Shown here: piece after piece, positions 53,541-62,333 of the stretch
Layout: every line of letters begins with the position of its first letter
Numbering within the stretch: position 1 is the stretch's first letter
From: Flavobacterium sp. UGB4466
GTDB lineage: Bacteria > Bacteroidota > Bacteroidia > Flavobacteriales > Flavobacteriaceae
Reading direction: 5' to 3'
Assembly: GCF_903469665.1 (NCBI RefSeq)
Contig: NZ_CAGKLC010000011.1
Span: 18,180 to 82,179, forward strand
Length of the DNA: 64,000 nucleotides
The notes under the pieces: generated by a model
What the model saw: only the letters and a program-made list of their open reading frames with translations
Database searches by the model: none
Told to the model about the DNA's origin: nothing
Translations under genes and position numbers: made by a program

Positions 53541-55187
53541 ATGAACAAAATTACTTTAGTTCTACTTATTGTATGCACTCAAACGATCTTTGGCTCTGCC
53601 AAAATCACAGAAACCGAAAAACTTACTGCGACCTGCAAAGTTTGGGGATTCTTAAAATATTATCACCCAAAAATTGGCAGTGGACAAGTGAATTGGGATA
53701 GTCAGCTTTTAGAAAAATTACCATTAATAGAAAAAGCGCAAACTAAAGAAGAGTTTTCACTAATTCTCGAAAACTGGATTGATGATTTAGGAGAAGTTAA
53801 AATGGTTGCGCCAATTGTAATCCCAAAAGAGGTTGAATTCTTCGATAAAAATTTTGACTTAAGCTGGTTTAATAATAAGCTGTTTTCTAAAAAACTTTCC
53901 AAAAAATTGAAGTTTATCGAAAATAACAGATTTCAAAGCAATGAGGAATTTGATTATAATTTTGATAGTTTTAAATATCTGAAAAACTATTTCGATCTGG
54001 ATTACACCAATAAAAGTTCTCGAATACTAATGTTGTTTGCCTATTGGAATGTGATAGAATATTATTTTCCCTATAAATATGTAATGGATCAAAAGTGGGA
54101 TCTGAGTTTACAGCAGGTACTGCCACTTGTGCTTGAGGCTACAAAAGGAAATGAATTTTACATAGCACTTAAAAAACTGACAGCCAAGCTCAATGATAGT
54201 CATGTCGAAACAACAACGTACGGACCGGAAGTTGTCGGGAAAAGACCGGTTTACTTTCCTGCAACGGGTAGAATAATCGAAGAAAAGCTGGTTGTTACAG
54301 AGATATTAGGGGATAGTCTGGCTCAGGCAGACAATATAAAAATCGGAGATGTAATTACAAAAATAAAGGGTAAAACGATAAAAGAGTTAATTCAGGAGAA
54401 TCAGGACTTAATCAGTGCTTCTAACGAGGCTAAGTTTTTAGATAAAGTTACGTTGCCTATTTTGAAAAGTTACGATGAAAATGTTGAGGTAGAATTTTTA
54501 AAAGACGGCCAGTACGAAACAAAATCAATGATTTGGTTTAATTACCATGATTCTCATCGAAATGAATTTAAAAAGGGAGCTATTAAAAAGAAAGAGAAGT
54601 TTAAACTGTTAGACAATAATATCGGTTATGTCGATATGGGCGTAATAAAGAATAGACATATTCCGGATATGATTGAAGCTCTGAAATCTACACAGGCAAT
54701 TGTTTTTGATATGCGAAATTATCCCAATGAAACGTATGAATTAATCGCCAATTTTTTGAATCCTGCGGAAAAAAAATTCTGCGATTACACCATGCCCTAT
54801 TTAAATTATCCGGGACGTTATACATGGAAAGAAGGGATAAAGTGCGGATTTGAAAATAAAGATAATTATAAAGGGAAAGTTGTAGTGTTGCTTAATGAGC
54901 AATCTATGAGTCAATCTGAATGGACAGCAATGTGTTTTCAAGCCGCAGGGAATACCATCATAATCGGAAGCCAGACCGCAGGAACAGATGGGAATGTATT
55001 TGATCTTGAATTTAAAGGATTTCATACCCGATATACCGGAATTGGGGTTTATTATACGGATCGACGTGAAACCCAGAGAATTGGGATTGTTCCGGACATT
55101 GAAGTCAAACCAACCATCAAAGGAATTCAGGAAGGTAAAGACGAAGTTTTGGATCGCGCATTACTGTTTGTTAAAACAGGGAAATAA
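53541..55187 (+). CDS. S41 family peptidase
   Basis: 548 aa. Short signal (MNKITLVLLIVCTQTIFGS). Central region resembles a PDZ domain (LVVTEILGDSLAQADNIKIGDVITKIKGKTI) and the C-terminal domain carries an S41-like nucleophile stretch (VVVLLNEQSMSQSEWTAMCFQ, GSQTAGTDGNV). Tricorn/C-terminal processing peptidase class, likely periplasmic. TTTACGTAAA occurs in its upstream region at 53434-53443. Confidence 0.82.
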   Translation: MNKITLVLLIVCTQTIFGSAKITETEKLTATCKVWGFLKYYHPKIGSGQVNWDSQLLEKLPLIEKAQTKEEFSLILENWIDDLGEVKMVAPIVIPKEVEFFDKNFDLSWFNNKLFSKKLSKKLKFIENNRFQSNEEFDYNFDSFKYLKNYFDLDYTNKSSRILMLFAYWNVIEYYFPYKYVMDQKWDLSLQQVLPLVLEATKGNEFYIALKKLTAKLNDSHVETTTYGPEVVGKRPVYFPATGRIIEEKLVVTEILGDSLAQADNIKIGDVITKIKGKTIKELIQENQDLISASNEAKFLDKVTLPILKSYDENVEVEFLKDGQYETKSMIWFNYHDSHRNEFKKGAIKKKEKFKLLDNNIGYVDMGVIKNRHIPDMIEALKSTQAIVFDMRNYPNETYELIANFLNPAEKKFCDYTMPYLNYPGRYTWKEGIKCGFENKDNYKGKVVVLLNEQSMSQSEWTAMCFQAAGNTIIIGSQTAGTDGNVFDLEFKGFHTRYTGIGVYYTDRRETQRIGIVPDIEVKPTIKGIQEGKDEVLDRALLFVKTGK

Positions 55188-55311
55188 CTAACTATTTTAT
55201 AATTATTCAAAACCTGTCGGGTTTACTTTTAGAAAAAATCCGTTTTTATCCGCGTTTTCGCGAAGTGAATCCGTAAAAATCCGCGTGCCATTTTTCCTCA
55301 TTTTATTCAAA

Positions 55312-55343
55312 TTGGGAAAGTTTTTAATATTATCGTAATTTTG
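55312..55343 (+). promoter_or_regulatory. Promoter of the tatD gene
   Basis: TTG (55312-55314), 21 bases, TAATTTTG (55336-55343): full match to TTG-N-TAnnTTTG. Confidence 0.6.
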
Positions 55344-55364
55344 GGCCATTAAAAATTATAACAA

Positions 55365-56144
55365 TTGAATTTGAAGCCCATAATTACCGATACGCATACC
55401 CATTTATATTCTGAAGAATTTGATCAGGACCGCGACGAGATGATGCAGAGAGCTATAAATGCCGGAGTAACCCGTTTTTTTATTCCTGCGATTGATGCCG
55501 CTGCCACACAGTCGATGTACGATCTGGAACAAAATTATCCGGATTATGTATATTTAATGATGGGGTTGCATCCGACCTATGTGAAAGACAATTACGAAGA
55601 AGAGTTAAAACATGTAGAAACGGAGCTGGCCAAACGAAAGTTTTACGCTGTGGGTGAAATCGGAATCGATTTGTACTGGGATAAAACGCATCTAAAAGAG
55701 CAGCAAATTGCTTTTAAAAGACAAATTCAACTGGCAAAACAATACAAATTACCTATTGTAATTCACTGTCGTGAGGCTTTTGATGAAATTTTTGAAGTAC
55801 TGGAAGAGGAAAAATCAGCGGATTTATTTGGAATTTTTCATTGCTTTTCAGGTACATACGAGCAGGCACTTCAGGCGCTGTCTTACAATATGAAGCTGGG
55901 AATTGGTGGAGTGGTAACTTTCAAGAACGGAAAAATCGATCAGTTTCTAAATCAGATCGATTTAAAACACATCGTTCTGGAAACCGATTCGCCTTATTTA
56001 GCTCCAATTCCATACCGTGGAAAGCGAAATGAAAGCAGTTATCTGGTAAATGTTATCGCCAAATTAGCCGATATATATGATGTTTCTGAGGCAGAAATTG
56101 CAGAGCGAACCACTCAGAATTCTAAAGACGTTTTTGGGATTTAA
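55365..56144 (+). CDS. TatD family hydrolase, TTG start
   Basis: 259 aa. TatD metallo-hydrolase motifs TDTHTHLYSEEFDQDRDE, GEIGIDLYWDKT, VIHCREAFDE, GIFHCFSGT and LETDSPYLAPIPYRGKRNES are in order. No ATG lies between the upstream stop (55359-55361) and the first conserved residues, so a TTG at 55365 (or the one at 55371) must be the start. Confidence 0.93.
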   Translation: MNLKPIITDTHTHLYSEEFDQDRDEMMQRAINAGVTRFFIPAIDAAATQSMYDLEQNYPDYVYLMMGLHPTYVKDNYEEELKHVETELAKRKFYAVGEIGIDLYWDKTHLKEQQIAFKRQIQLAKQYKLPIVIHCREAFDEIFEVLEEEKSADLFGIFHCFSGTYEQALQALSYNMKLGIGGVVTFKNGKIDQFLNQIDLKHIVLETDSPYLAPIPYRGKRNESSYLVNVIAKLADIYDVSEAEIAERTTQNSKDVFGI

Positions 56145-56208
56145 CCCGTACCTTACAATAGTTTAATTTTTTTTTTGTTCTTTTGCCCACTTAATACCAA
56201 TATAAATA

Positions 56209-57345
56209 ATGCAGAGATTTGATGCCATTCGACCGTTTTATGATTCTGAAATAAATGAAGCACTTCATGATGTAGTCAATCATCCAATGATGAAAACCAT
56301 GATGAACTTTACTTTTCCGGAAGTAGCAGATGAGGTTTGGAAAGAGCAGCTAAAAAAGACACATTCTATTCGTGATTTTCAATGCAACTTTATTTATAAC
56401 ACCATACAAAAAGTTTTAGAGAAAAGTTCTGAAGGTCTTACTACTTCAGGATTTGAAAAACTGGAAAAAAACACCTCTTACTTATTCATCTCTAATCACA
56501 GAGATATATTATTAGACACTACTTTATTAAATGTTTGTCTTTTTGAGCACGGATTAGTCATGACGGCCTCTGCCATTGGAGACAATCTGGTTAAAAAAGC
56601 ATTCCTGAGTACTTTGGCAAAACTAAATCGAAACTTTTTGGTTCTAAGAGGTTTATCGCCAAGAGAAATGTTGCAGAGTTCTAAGTTATTATCGGAATAT
56701 ATCGGACAATTATTACTTCGTGAGAATCGTTCGGTTTGGATTGCACAGAGAGAAGGCCGTACCAAAGACGGAAACGATGAAACCAATCCGGGAGTTTTAA
56801 AAATGATCGGAATGGGATCTGATGAGCCTAATCTAATGGATTATTTTAAGAAATTAAAAATTGTTCCCGTGTCCATTTCATACGAATACGATCCAACAGA
56901 TGTTCTGAAGATGCCACAGTTAATGGCCGAAGCCAATAATGAGGTTTATGTTAAAGACAAAAACGAAGATTTCATGAATATCCTGAGTGGTATCATGGGA
57001 ACTAAAAAAAGAATACACATTTCGGTTGGAGATGTTTTAGATACAGAAATCGATCAGATTACAGCAGAGAATGACAATGCCAACAAACAAGTACAGGCTT
57101 TGGCTCAGGTTATTGACGATTCGGTTTTGAAAAATTATCAATTATGGCCAACTAATTTTATTGCTTACGATATTTTAAACGAGACCAATAAGTTTGCTCA
57201 TCTGTACAAAGAAAGCGAAAAATCGTTGTTCGAGCGTCGTTTAGAAATGCGTATCGGAAGTGATAACCCAGTAACAAGACAAGGATTTTTGGCCATGTAC
57301 GCTAATCCGGTTGTTAATAAATTAAAATATCAGGATGTCATCTAA
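56209..57345 (+). CDS. PlsC-like phospholipid acyltransferase
   Basis: 378 aa. Block I is FISNHRDILLDTTLLN, with His and Asp separated by five residues (HRDILLD) rather than the four of canonical HX4D, and the REGRTKDG block corresponds to FPEG. Bacteroidota-type glycerolipid acyltransferase. Its 3' end overlaps the start of the asparaginase gene by 11 bases. Confidence 0.75.
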   Translation: MQRFDAIRPFYDSEINEALHDVVNHPMMKTMMNFTFPEVADEVWKEQLKKTHSIRDFQCNFIYNTIQKVLEKSSEGLTTSGFEKLEKNTSYLFISNHRDILLDTTLLNVCLFEHGLVMTASAIGDNLVKKAFLSTLAKLNRNFLVLRGLSPREMLQSSKLLSEYIGQLLLRENRSVWIAQREGRTKDGNDETNPGVLKMIGMGSDEPNLMDYFKKLKIVPVSISYEYDPTDVLKMPQLMAEANNEVYVKDKNEDFMNILSGIMGTKKRIHISVGDVLDTEIDQITAENDNANKQVQALAQVIDDSVLKNYQLWPTNFIAYDILNETNKFAHLYKESEKSLFERRLEMRIGSDNPVTRQGFLAMYANPVVNKLKYQDVI

Positions 57346-58366
57346 ACCAAAAATACTACTAATCTATACCGGTGGAACTATCGGTATGAGTAAAGATTTT
57401 GAGACAGGCGCGCTCAAAGCGTTCAACTTTGGTAAATTATTACAAAAGATACCTGAAATCAAACAATTGGACTGCGATATTGAAACGGTTTCGTTTGAAG
57501 AGCCGATTGATTCCTCGAATATGAATCCTCAAGAGTGGACGAAAATTGCCGCTATTATTGAGGAAAATTATATTGCTTACGACGGGTTTGTAGTACTTCA
57601 TGGTTCAGATACCATGTCGTATTCTGCTTCGGCATTGAGTTTTATGTTGGAGAATTTGGCAAAACCAGTAGTGTTTACAGGTTCCCAGCTTCCGATAGGA
57701 GACTTGCGTACCGATGCTAAAGAAAACCTGATTACAGCCATTCAGATTGCTTCATTGCAGGAAAACGGAAAACCGGTAATCACGGAGGTTTGTTTGTATT
57801 TTGAATATAAACTGTACCGCGGTAACCGAACTTCAAAAGTAAATGCAGAACATTTCAGAGCATTTACAGCACCAAACTATCCGGAATTAGTAGAGTCAGG
57901 AGTTCATTTAAAGTTGAACACACATTTATTTCTTCCTGTAAAGACAGACGCGAAACTAATCGTTCATAAAGAAATGGACAATCATGTTGCAATCATCAAA
58001 ATGTTCCCTGGAATGAGTGAAGTGGTTTTAGCTTCAATTCTGGCGATTAAAGATCTAAAGGGAATCGTTTTGGAAACCTACGGTTCCGGTAATGCGCCAA
58101 CAGAAGACTGGTTTTTGGATTTGATTGAGAAAGCAATTCAGTCCGGATTACACATTGTTAACGTGACTCAATGTTCAGGTGGAAGCGTCAATATGGGACA
58201 ATACGAAACCAGTACCGCTTTAAAATCTCTTGGAGTTATCTCCGGAAAGGACATTACCACGGAAGCAGCCATAACAAAATTAATGTATCTGCTGGGACAA
58301 AATATTCCGCAAACTGAATTTAAGGCAATTTTCGAAACAGCTTTACGCGGGGAGATTTCGCTATAA
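57335..58366 (+). CDS. ansA: Type I asparaginase
   Basis: 343 aa, cytoplasmic. Two catalytic threonine motifs: IYTGGTIGMSKD at the N-terminus and VLHGSDTMSYSASALSFML. Translationally coupled to the acyltransferase. Catalyses L-asparagine hydrolysis. Confidence 0.92.
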   Translation: MSSKPKILLIYTGGTIGMSKDFETGALKAFNFGKLLQKIPEIKQLDCDIETVSFEEPIDSSNMNPQEWTKIAAIIEENYIAYDGFVVLHGSDTMSYSASALSFMLENLAKPVVFTGSQLPIGDLRTDAKENLITAIQIASLQENGKPVITEVCLYFEYKLYRGNRTSKVNAEHFRAFTAPNYPELVESGVHLKLNTHLFLPVKTDAKLIVHKEMDNHVAIIKMFPGMSEVVLASILAIKDLKGIVLETYGSGNAPTEDWFLDLIEKAIQSGLHIVNVTQCSGGSVNMGQYETSTALKSLGVISGKDITTEAAITKLMYLLGQNIPQTEFKAIFETALRGEISL

Positions 58367-58441
58367 GATAAAAATCCAAATTATAAATTCCAGATTCCAA
58401 TCGTTTGCTGATTATATCTTCATTTTGGAATTTGGAGCTTA
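58367..58441. terminator. Inverted AAATTCCAGATTCCAA region between convergent genes
   Basis: AATTCCAGATTCCAA and TTGGAATTTGGA oppose each other between the converging asparaginase and MFS genes, a likely two-way terminator; no strong T run. Confidence 0.45.
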
Positions 58442-59674
58442 TCAATTTTTGTAGCGAACCTCACAAGTTCCAAACTCTTCTTCAGAACTTTGTTTTTTGT
58501 AGTACACATAAACAATTACCGAAATAATACACACAACACCCTGAATGGCAACAGTTTCTCGGGTTCCGATAATGTGCGAAACATATCCGATAATCAGACT
58601 TCCCACAGGAATCATTCCCTGATACGCCATCAGATAGTAACTAATACTTCTCGAACGCAGGTGCACAGGACTTTGTGTCTGAACGTAAATATTTATAGAG
58701 GAAGTTTGTGCCATCATTCCCAGGCCGCTCAGAGCCATGCAAATAAGCGCCACAGTGAGACTATTGGAATAGGCCAGTACGATAATGCTAAAACCTAATA
58801 ATAAGCTCGCAGCGATCATTATTTTACCCATATTGTCTGCTTTTTTAAGATTGGCCAGATAAATGGCAGACAGTATTGAACCAATTCCGGCAGCACTTTC
58901 AAACCAACTGAAAGTCTGCGCGTTTCCGCTAAAAAGATCCTTGGCAAAAACAGGCATTAAAGTATTGAACGAAATCACAAACAAGCTGCTGCACATTAAC
59001 ATCAGTAGCATTTTGGCCATCTCACTTTCTTTTTTAATATAATCCAGACCTTCAAGAAAGTCGTCTACCATTCTCATTTTTTCGGTGGCTTTAATATGCG
59101 GTGTGATTTTCATCATCAATAAAGAAATCAGAACCGGAATGTAGCTTAAGAAGTTACCAATAAAACAAATGTCCTCACCATAATTGTGCAGAATAATTCC
59201 GGCTAAGGCAGGTCCGGCAATTCGGGCAAAATTATTCAGCGTAGAGTTTAAGGCGACTGCATTGGGTAAGTCCTCTTTATTGTCAACAATATCAATCATC
59301 ATCGTTTGTCGGCAAGTCATGTCAAAAGAATTGATGATTCCCTGAATTAAACTCAAGGCCAGAATAAAGTTGATGTTGTATATTTTTAGATAAATTAACA
59401 GGGCCAAAGCACCTGCCTGAAGCATCGCCAAAGATTGCAATAGAATCATAGCGCGGTGTCTGTCGTAACGGCCAATAATACTTCCGGCCAAGGGAGCCAG
59501 GAACAAGGACGGGATCATGCTTAAAAATGTCGCTAATCCCAGTAAGAAAACCGAACCCGTAACACTGTAAATCATCCAGCTTACAGCTGTTTTTTGAAGC
59601 CAGGTTCCAATTACAGAAACAGATTGTCCGTAAAAGAACAACTTGAAGTTTTTAGATTTTAACGCTTTAAACAT
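58442..59674 (-). CDS. MFS transporter (MFS_3 type, exporter-like)
   Basis: 410 aa, about 12 helices, N-terminal LFFYGQSVSVIGTWLQKTAVSWMIYSVTGS motif of the MFS_3/EntS-like group, loop AGSIIGRYDRHRAMILLQS. Divergent from a LysR gene and probably controlled by it. Substrate unknown. Confidence 0.85.
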   Translation of the reverse strand: MFKALKSKNFKLFFYGQSVSVIGTWLQKTAVSWMIYSVTGSVFLLGLATFLSMIPSLFLAPLAGSIIGRYDRHRAMILLQSLAMLQAGALALLIYLKIYNINFILALSLIQGIINSFDMTCRQTMMIDIVDNKEDLPNAVALNSTLNNFARIAGPALAGIILHNYGEDICFIGNFLSYIPVLISLLMMKITPHIKATEKMRMVDDFLEGLDYIKKESEMAKMLLMLMCSSLFVISFNTLMPVFAKDLFSGNAQTFSWFESAAGIGSILSAIYLANLKKADNMGKIMIAASLLLGFSIIVLAYSNSLTVALICMALSGLGMMAQTSSINIYVQTQSPVHLRSRSISYYLMAYQGMIPVGSLIIGYVSHIIGTRETVAIQGVVCIISVIVYVYYKKQSSEEEFGTCEVRYKN

Positions 59675-59735
59675 AATGCCTGATATTTTTTTACAAAGTT
59701 CGGGATTATGATTTCATTAGAAAAATTAATAATTT

Positions 59736-59750
59736 TACTTATAATAAGTA
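59736..59750. promoter_or_regulatory. Palindrome in the MFS-LysR divergent region
   Basis: TACTTATAATAAGTA, a perfect 15-bp palindrome, 15 bases above the LysR ATG. The arms and spacing fit a LysR autoregulatory half-site pair. Confidence 0.55.
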
Positions 59751-59765
59751 GTAAAACTTATCATT

Positions 59766-60635
59766 ATGGAAATTTATCAATTGGAATATTTTATAAAAAC
59801 CACTGAGGTACTTCATTTTACCAAAGCGGCCGAATTGTGTTTTGTAACCCAATCGGGCTTATCACAGCAAATAAAGAAACTCGAAGAAGAACTCGAAATG
59901 CCTTTGTTTAAAAGGATCGGTAAAAAAGTACAGCTTACTGAGGCTGGTGCTGTTTTCCTGATTCACGCCAAAAAAGTTATTGAGAATGTAGAAAACGGAA
60001 AACAGGCTATCGAAGATTTAAACGAAATGATTGGCGGTGAACTGCGAATTGGCGTAACCTATATCTTCGGACTTTTAATTTTGCCGGTTATCAATACGTT
60101 TGCCAAACAATATCCCAATCTGAAAATTGTCGTCGAATACGGCACGACAGAAGCTTTAGAACAAAAATTATTAACGAACGAATTAGACCTGGTTCTAGTG
60201 ATTTCGTCACATGAAATAAATATTCCCGTTGAGAAAGTTCCTTTGTTTACGTCACAAATGGTATTGGTAGTTTCGAAAACACATTCTTTAGCGGCTTTAG
60301 ACAAAATTGCATTTAAGAAAATAGAAGAAATTCCGCTTGTTTTGCCGGGAAAAGGGTCGAATTCGAGAGAATTTGTGGAAGAACTATTTGCTAAAAACAA
60401 AATGAGACCCAAGATTTCGATCGAACTAAACTCCATTCACGCCCTGCTGCAAATGGTGCAGGACAGTGACTGGGCTACTATAGTTGCCGAGAAAGCCCTA
60501 AAAGGCTGGGACGACCTCAAAGCCATTCAGATTACAGGAGTTCCCACAAAAAGAGAATCGTTTATGCTGACCCTTGGAGGCTACCAAAAAAAGGCCGTAA
60601 AACTGTTTATGGAAGAATTTCGAAAAAGTATGTAA
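59766..60635 (+). CDS. LysR-family transcriptional regulator
   Basis: 289 aa. N-terminal LysR HTH (HFTKAAELCFVTQSGLSQQIKKLE) and periplasmic-binding-like effector domain (VEYGTTEALEQKLLTNELDLVLVIS). Divergent from the MFS transporter. Effector unknown. Confidence 0.93.
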   Translation: MEIYQLEYFIKTTEVLHFTKAAELCFVTQSGLSQQIKKLEEELEMPLFKRIGKKVQLTEAGAVFLIHAKKVIENVENGKQAIEDLNEMIGGELRIGVTYIFGLLILPVINTFAKQYPNLKIVVEYGTTEALEQKLLTNELDLVLVISSHEINIPVEKVPLFTSQMVLVVSKTHSLAALDKIAFKKIEEIPLVLPGKGSNSREFVEELFAKNKMRPKISIELNSIHALLQMVQDSDWATIVAEKALKGWDDLKAIQITGVPTKRESFMLTLGGYQKKAVKLFMEEFRKSM

Positions 60636-60695
60636 ACTAATATCCGATTTTGTTTTTCTAAGTCATTTTTTTTTATGTTATTTGCAGACCAATTT

Positions 60696-60782
60696 AGAAA
60701 GGTGTCCGAGTGGTTGAAGGAGCTAGCCTGGAAAGCTAGTATATGGGTAACTGTATCGAGGGTTCGAATCCCTTCCTTTCTG
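60696..60782 (+). tRNA. tRNA-Ser (GGA anticodon)
   Basis: 7-bp acceptor stem AGAAAGG/CCTTTCT, anticodon loop CTGGAAA between CTAGC and GCTAG, T loop TTCGAAT between GGG and CCC, and a long variable arm as in class II tRNAs. CCA not encoded. A second, decayed copy lies at 61975-62061. Confidence 0.93.
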
Positions 60783-60807
60783 CAAATTTTTAACGTAAAG
60801 AATACCA

Positions 60808-60839
60808 AACCCCGAAACTTTTGTTTCGGGGTTTTTTAT
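60808..60839 (+). terminator. Terminator of tRNA-Ser
   Basis: Perfect stem AACCCCGAAAC/GTTTCGGGGTT followed by T run. Confidence 0.85.
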
Positions 60840-60939
60840 TAACTTTCTCCAATTATCAAATCAACATCAAAATAGCTGAGGATTAAAAAAAACTTTGGTT
60901 TCTTTTGTGCGCCGTTGAATATAAAAACACCTTTTTTAA

Positions 60940-61944
60940 ATGGAAAAGCAGCAATTAATTTTTTACAATACTGTTGACGGAAAATCTAATGTAGTTCTTC
61001 TTGTAAAAGATGGAGATGTTTGGATGAATCAAACTCAATTGGCAGAACTTTTTGATACCTCCAAGCAAAATATAAGTTTACATGTTGTAAATATCTTAAA
61101 AGAGAAGGAGTTAGAGAAAAAATCAGTTGTCAAGGATTACTTGACAACTGCCTCTGATGGTAAGCAATACAATGTTATCTTTTATTCTTTGGCCATGATT
61201 TTGGCTATTGGTTTTAGGGTACGAAGCAAAAGAGGAACGCAGTTTAGACAATGGGCAAACCAAAACCTTCAGGAATACATGATTAAGGGTTTTGTCATAG
61301 ATGATGAACGCCTTAAAAACCCAAACGGAAGGACGGATTATTTTGATGAATTACTCGAGCGAATTAGGGATATTCGGACTTCTGAAAAGAGATTTTATCA
61401 AAAAGTTCGAGATTTATTTACATTGAGTAGTGATTATGATACTACAGACAAGGCGACTCAAATGTTTTTTGCCGACACTCAAAATAAATTGCTTTACGCT
61501 ATTACAGGAAAAACAGCTGCCGAAATAATTGTTTCGCGTGCCAATGCTGATGCTCCAAATATGGCACTTACGAACTGGAAAGGAAGTATTGTGCGTAAAC
61601 AGGATATCTACATTGCAAAAAATTATCTTACTGTTGATGAGATAGACACACTGAATCGTTTTGTAGTGGTATTTCTTGAAACTGCTGAATTGAGAGCAAA
61701 AAACAGACAAGATATTACAATGGGCTTTTGGAAAACAAATGTTGATCGAATTATAGAATTTAATGATAAAGAAGTTTTAAGTCATAAAGGGAAAATAACG
61801 CATTTGCAAATGGAGGAAAAAGTAGATGCGATTTATGAAACATTCAATAAACATCGTAGACAGTTGGAAGCTGAGGAAGCAGATAAACAAGATCTTGAAG
61901 AATTAAAGCAATTAGAAAGCAAGCTTAAAAACAAATCAAACTAA
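60940..61944 (+). CDS. RhuM family protein
   Basis: 334 aa, no signal peptide. Matches virulence-protein RhuM: opening VVLLVKDGDVWMNQTQLAELFDTSKQNISLHVVNIL (HTH-like), FYSLAMILAIGFRVRSKRGTQFRQWAN, then a helical C-terminus ending in an acidic/basic coiled segment. RhuM genes are typical of accessory islands; molecular function unproven. Only gene between tRNA-Ser and its decayed copy. Confidence 0.88.
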   Translation: MEKQQLIFYNTVDGKSNVVLLVKDGDVWMNQTQLAELFDTSKQNISLHVVNILKEKELEKKSVVKDYLTTASDGKQYNVIFYSLAMILAIGFRVRSKRGTQFRQWANQNLQEYMIKGFVIDDERLKNPNGRTDYFDELLERIRDIRTSEKRFYQKVRDLFTLSSDYDTTDKATQMFFADTQNKLLYAITGKTAAEIIVSRANADAPNMALTNWKGSIVRKQDIYIAKNYLTVDEIDTLNRFVVVFLETAELRAKNRQDITMGFWKTNVDRIIEFNDKEVLSHKGKITHLQMEEKVDAIYETFNKHRRQLEAEEADKQDLEELKQLESKLKNKSN

Positions 61945-61974
61945 TTTTATTGCGAAAGAAGCTTTAGAGTTAAA

Positions 61975-62061
61975 ATCGAGGTGTTCGAGTGGTTGAAGGA
62001 GCTAACCTGGAAAGCTAGTATAGGGGTAACTGTACTGAGGGTTCGAATCCCTTCCTTTCTG
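61975..62061 (+). pseudogene. Decayed tRNA-Ser (GGA) copy / island boundary
   Basis: 82 of its bases align with the functional gene with five differences, including a mismatch in the anticodon stem (CTAAC against GCTAG). The 5' acceptor strand is ATCGAGG instead of AGAAAGG, so two of seven pairs are lost and one becomes G-U. Automatic tools may still call a tRNA here. Reads as the far boundary of an insertion at tRNA-Ser. Confidence 0.7.
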
Positions 62062-62077
62062 CAAAAAGAATTAAGAA

Positions 62078-62113
62078 ACGCAATTTCGTGAAAATGAAAT
62101 TGCATTTTTTTAT
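62078..62113 (+). terminator. Terminator after the tRNA-Ser copy
   Basis: Stem GCAATTTC/GAAATTGC followed by seven T. The remainder of 62114-62333 is AT-rich and I see no further feature. Confidence 0.7.
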
Positions 62114-62333
62114 TATATGCTTTTTTAAAACAGGGGTATATACTTGGTCAAAGTTTGTTTGAAGGTTATATATTGGTACGCAATCAAATATTTTATTTCG
62201 ATTAGTATCTATCTTAAGATGACTGTTATACTATTTTTTAATTGAAGTTAGTTAGAAAAATCGATTTGCGAATAGATATTTTGATTTAAAGAAAATTAAG
62301 TCCACTAATATTAGAAAATCAAAATTAAAATTT

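Noticed and set aside
61975..62061. Second functional tRNA-Ser
   Set aside because: The acceptor strand ATCGAGG loses two of seven pairs and the anticodon stem has a mismatch; it reads as a decayed copy.
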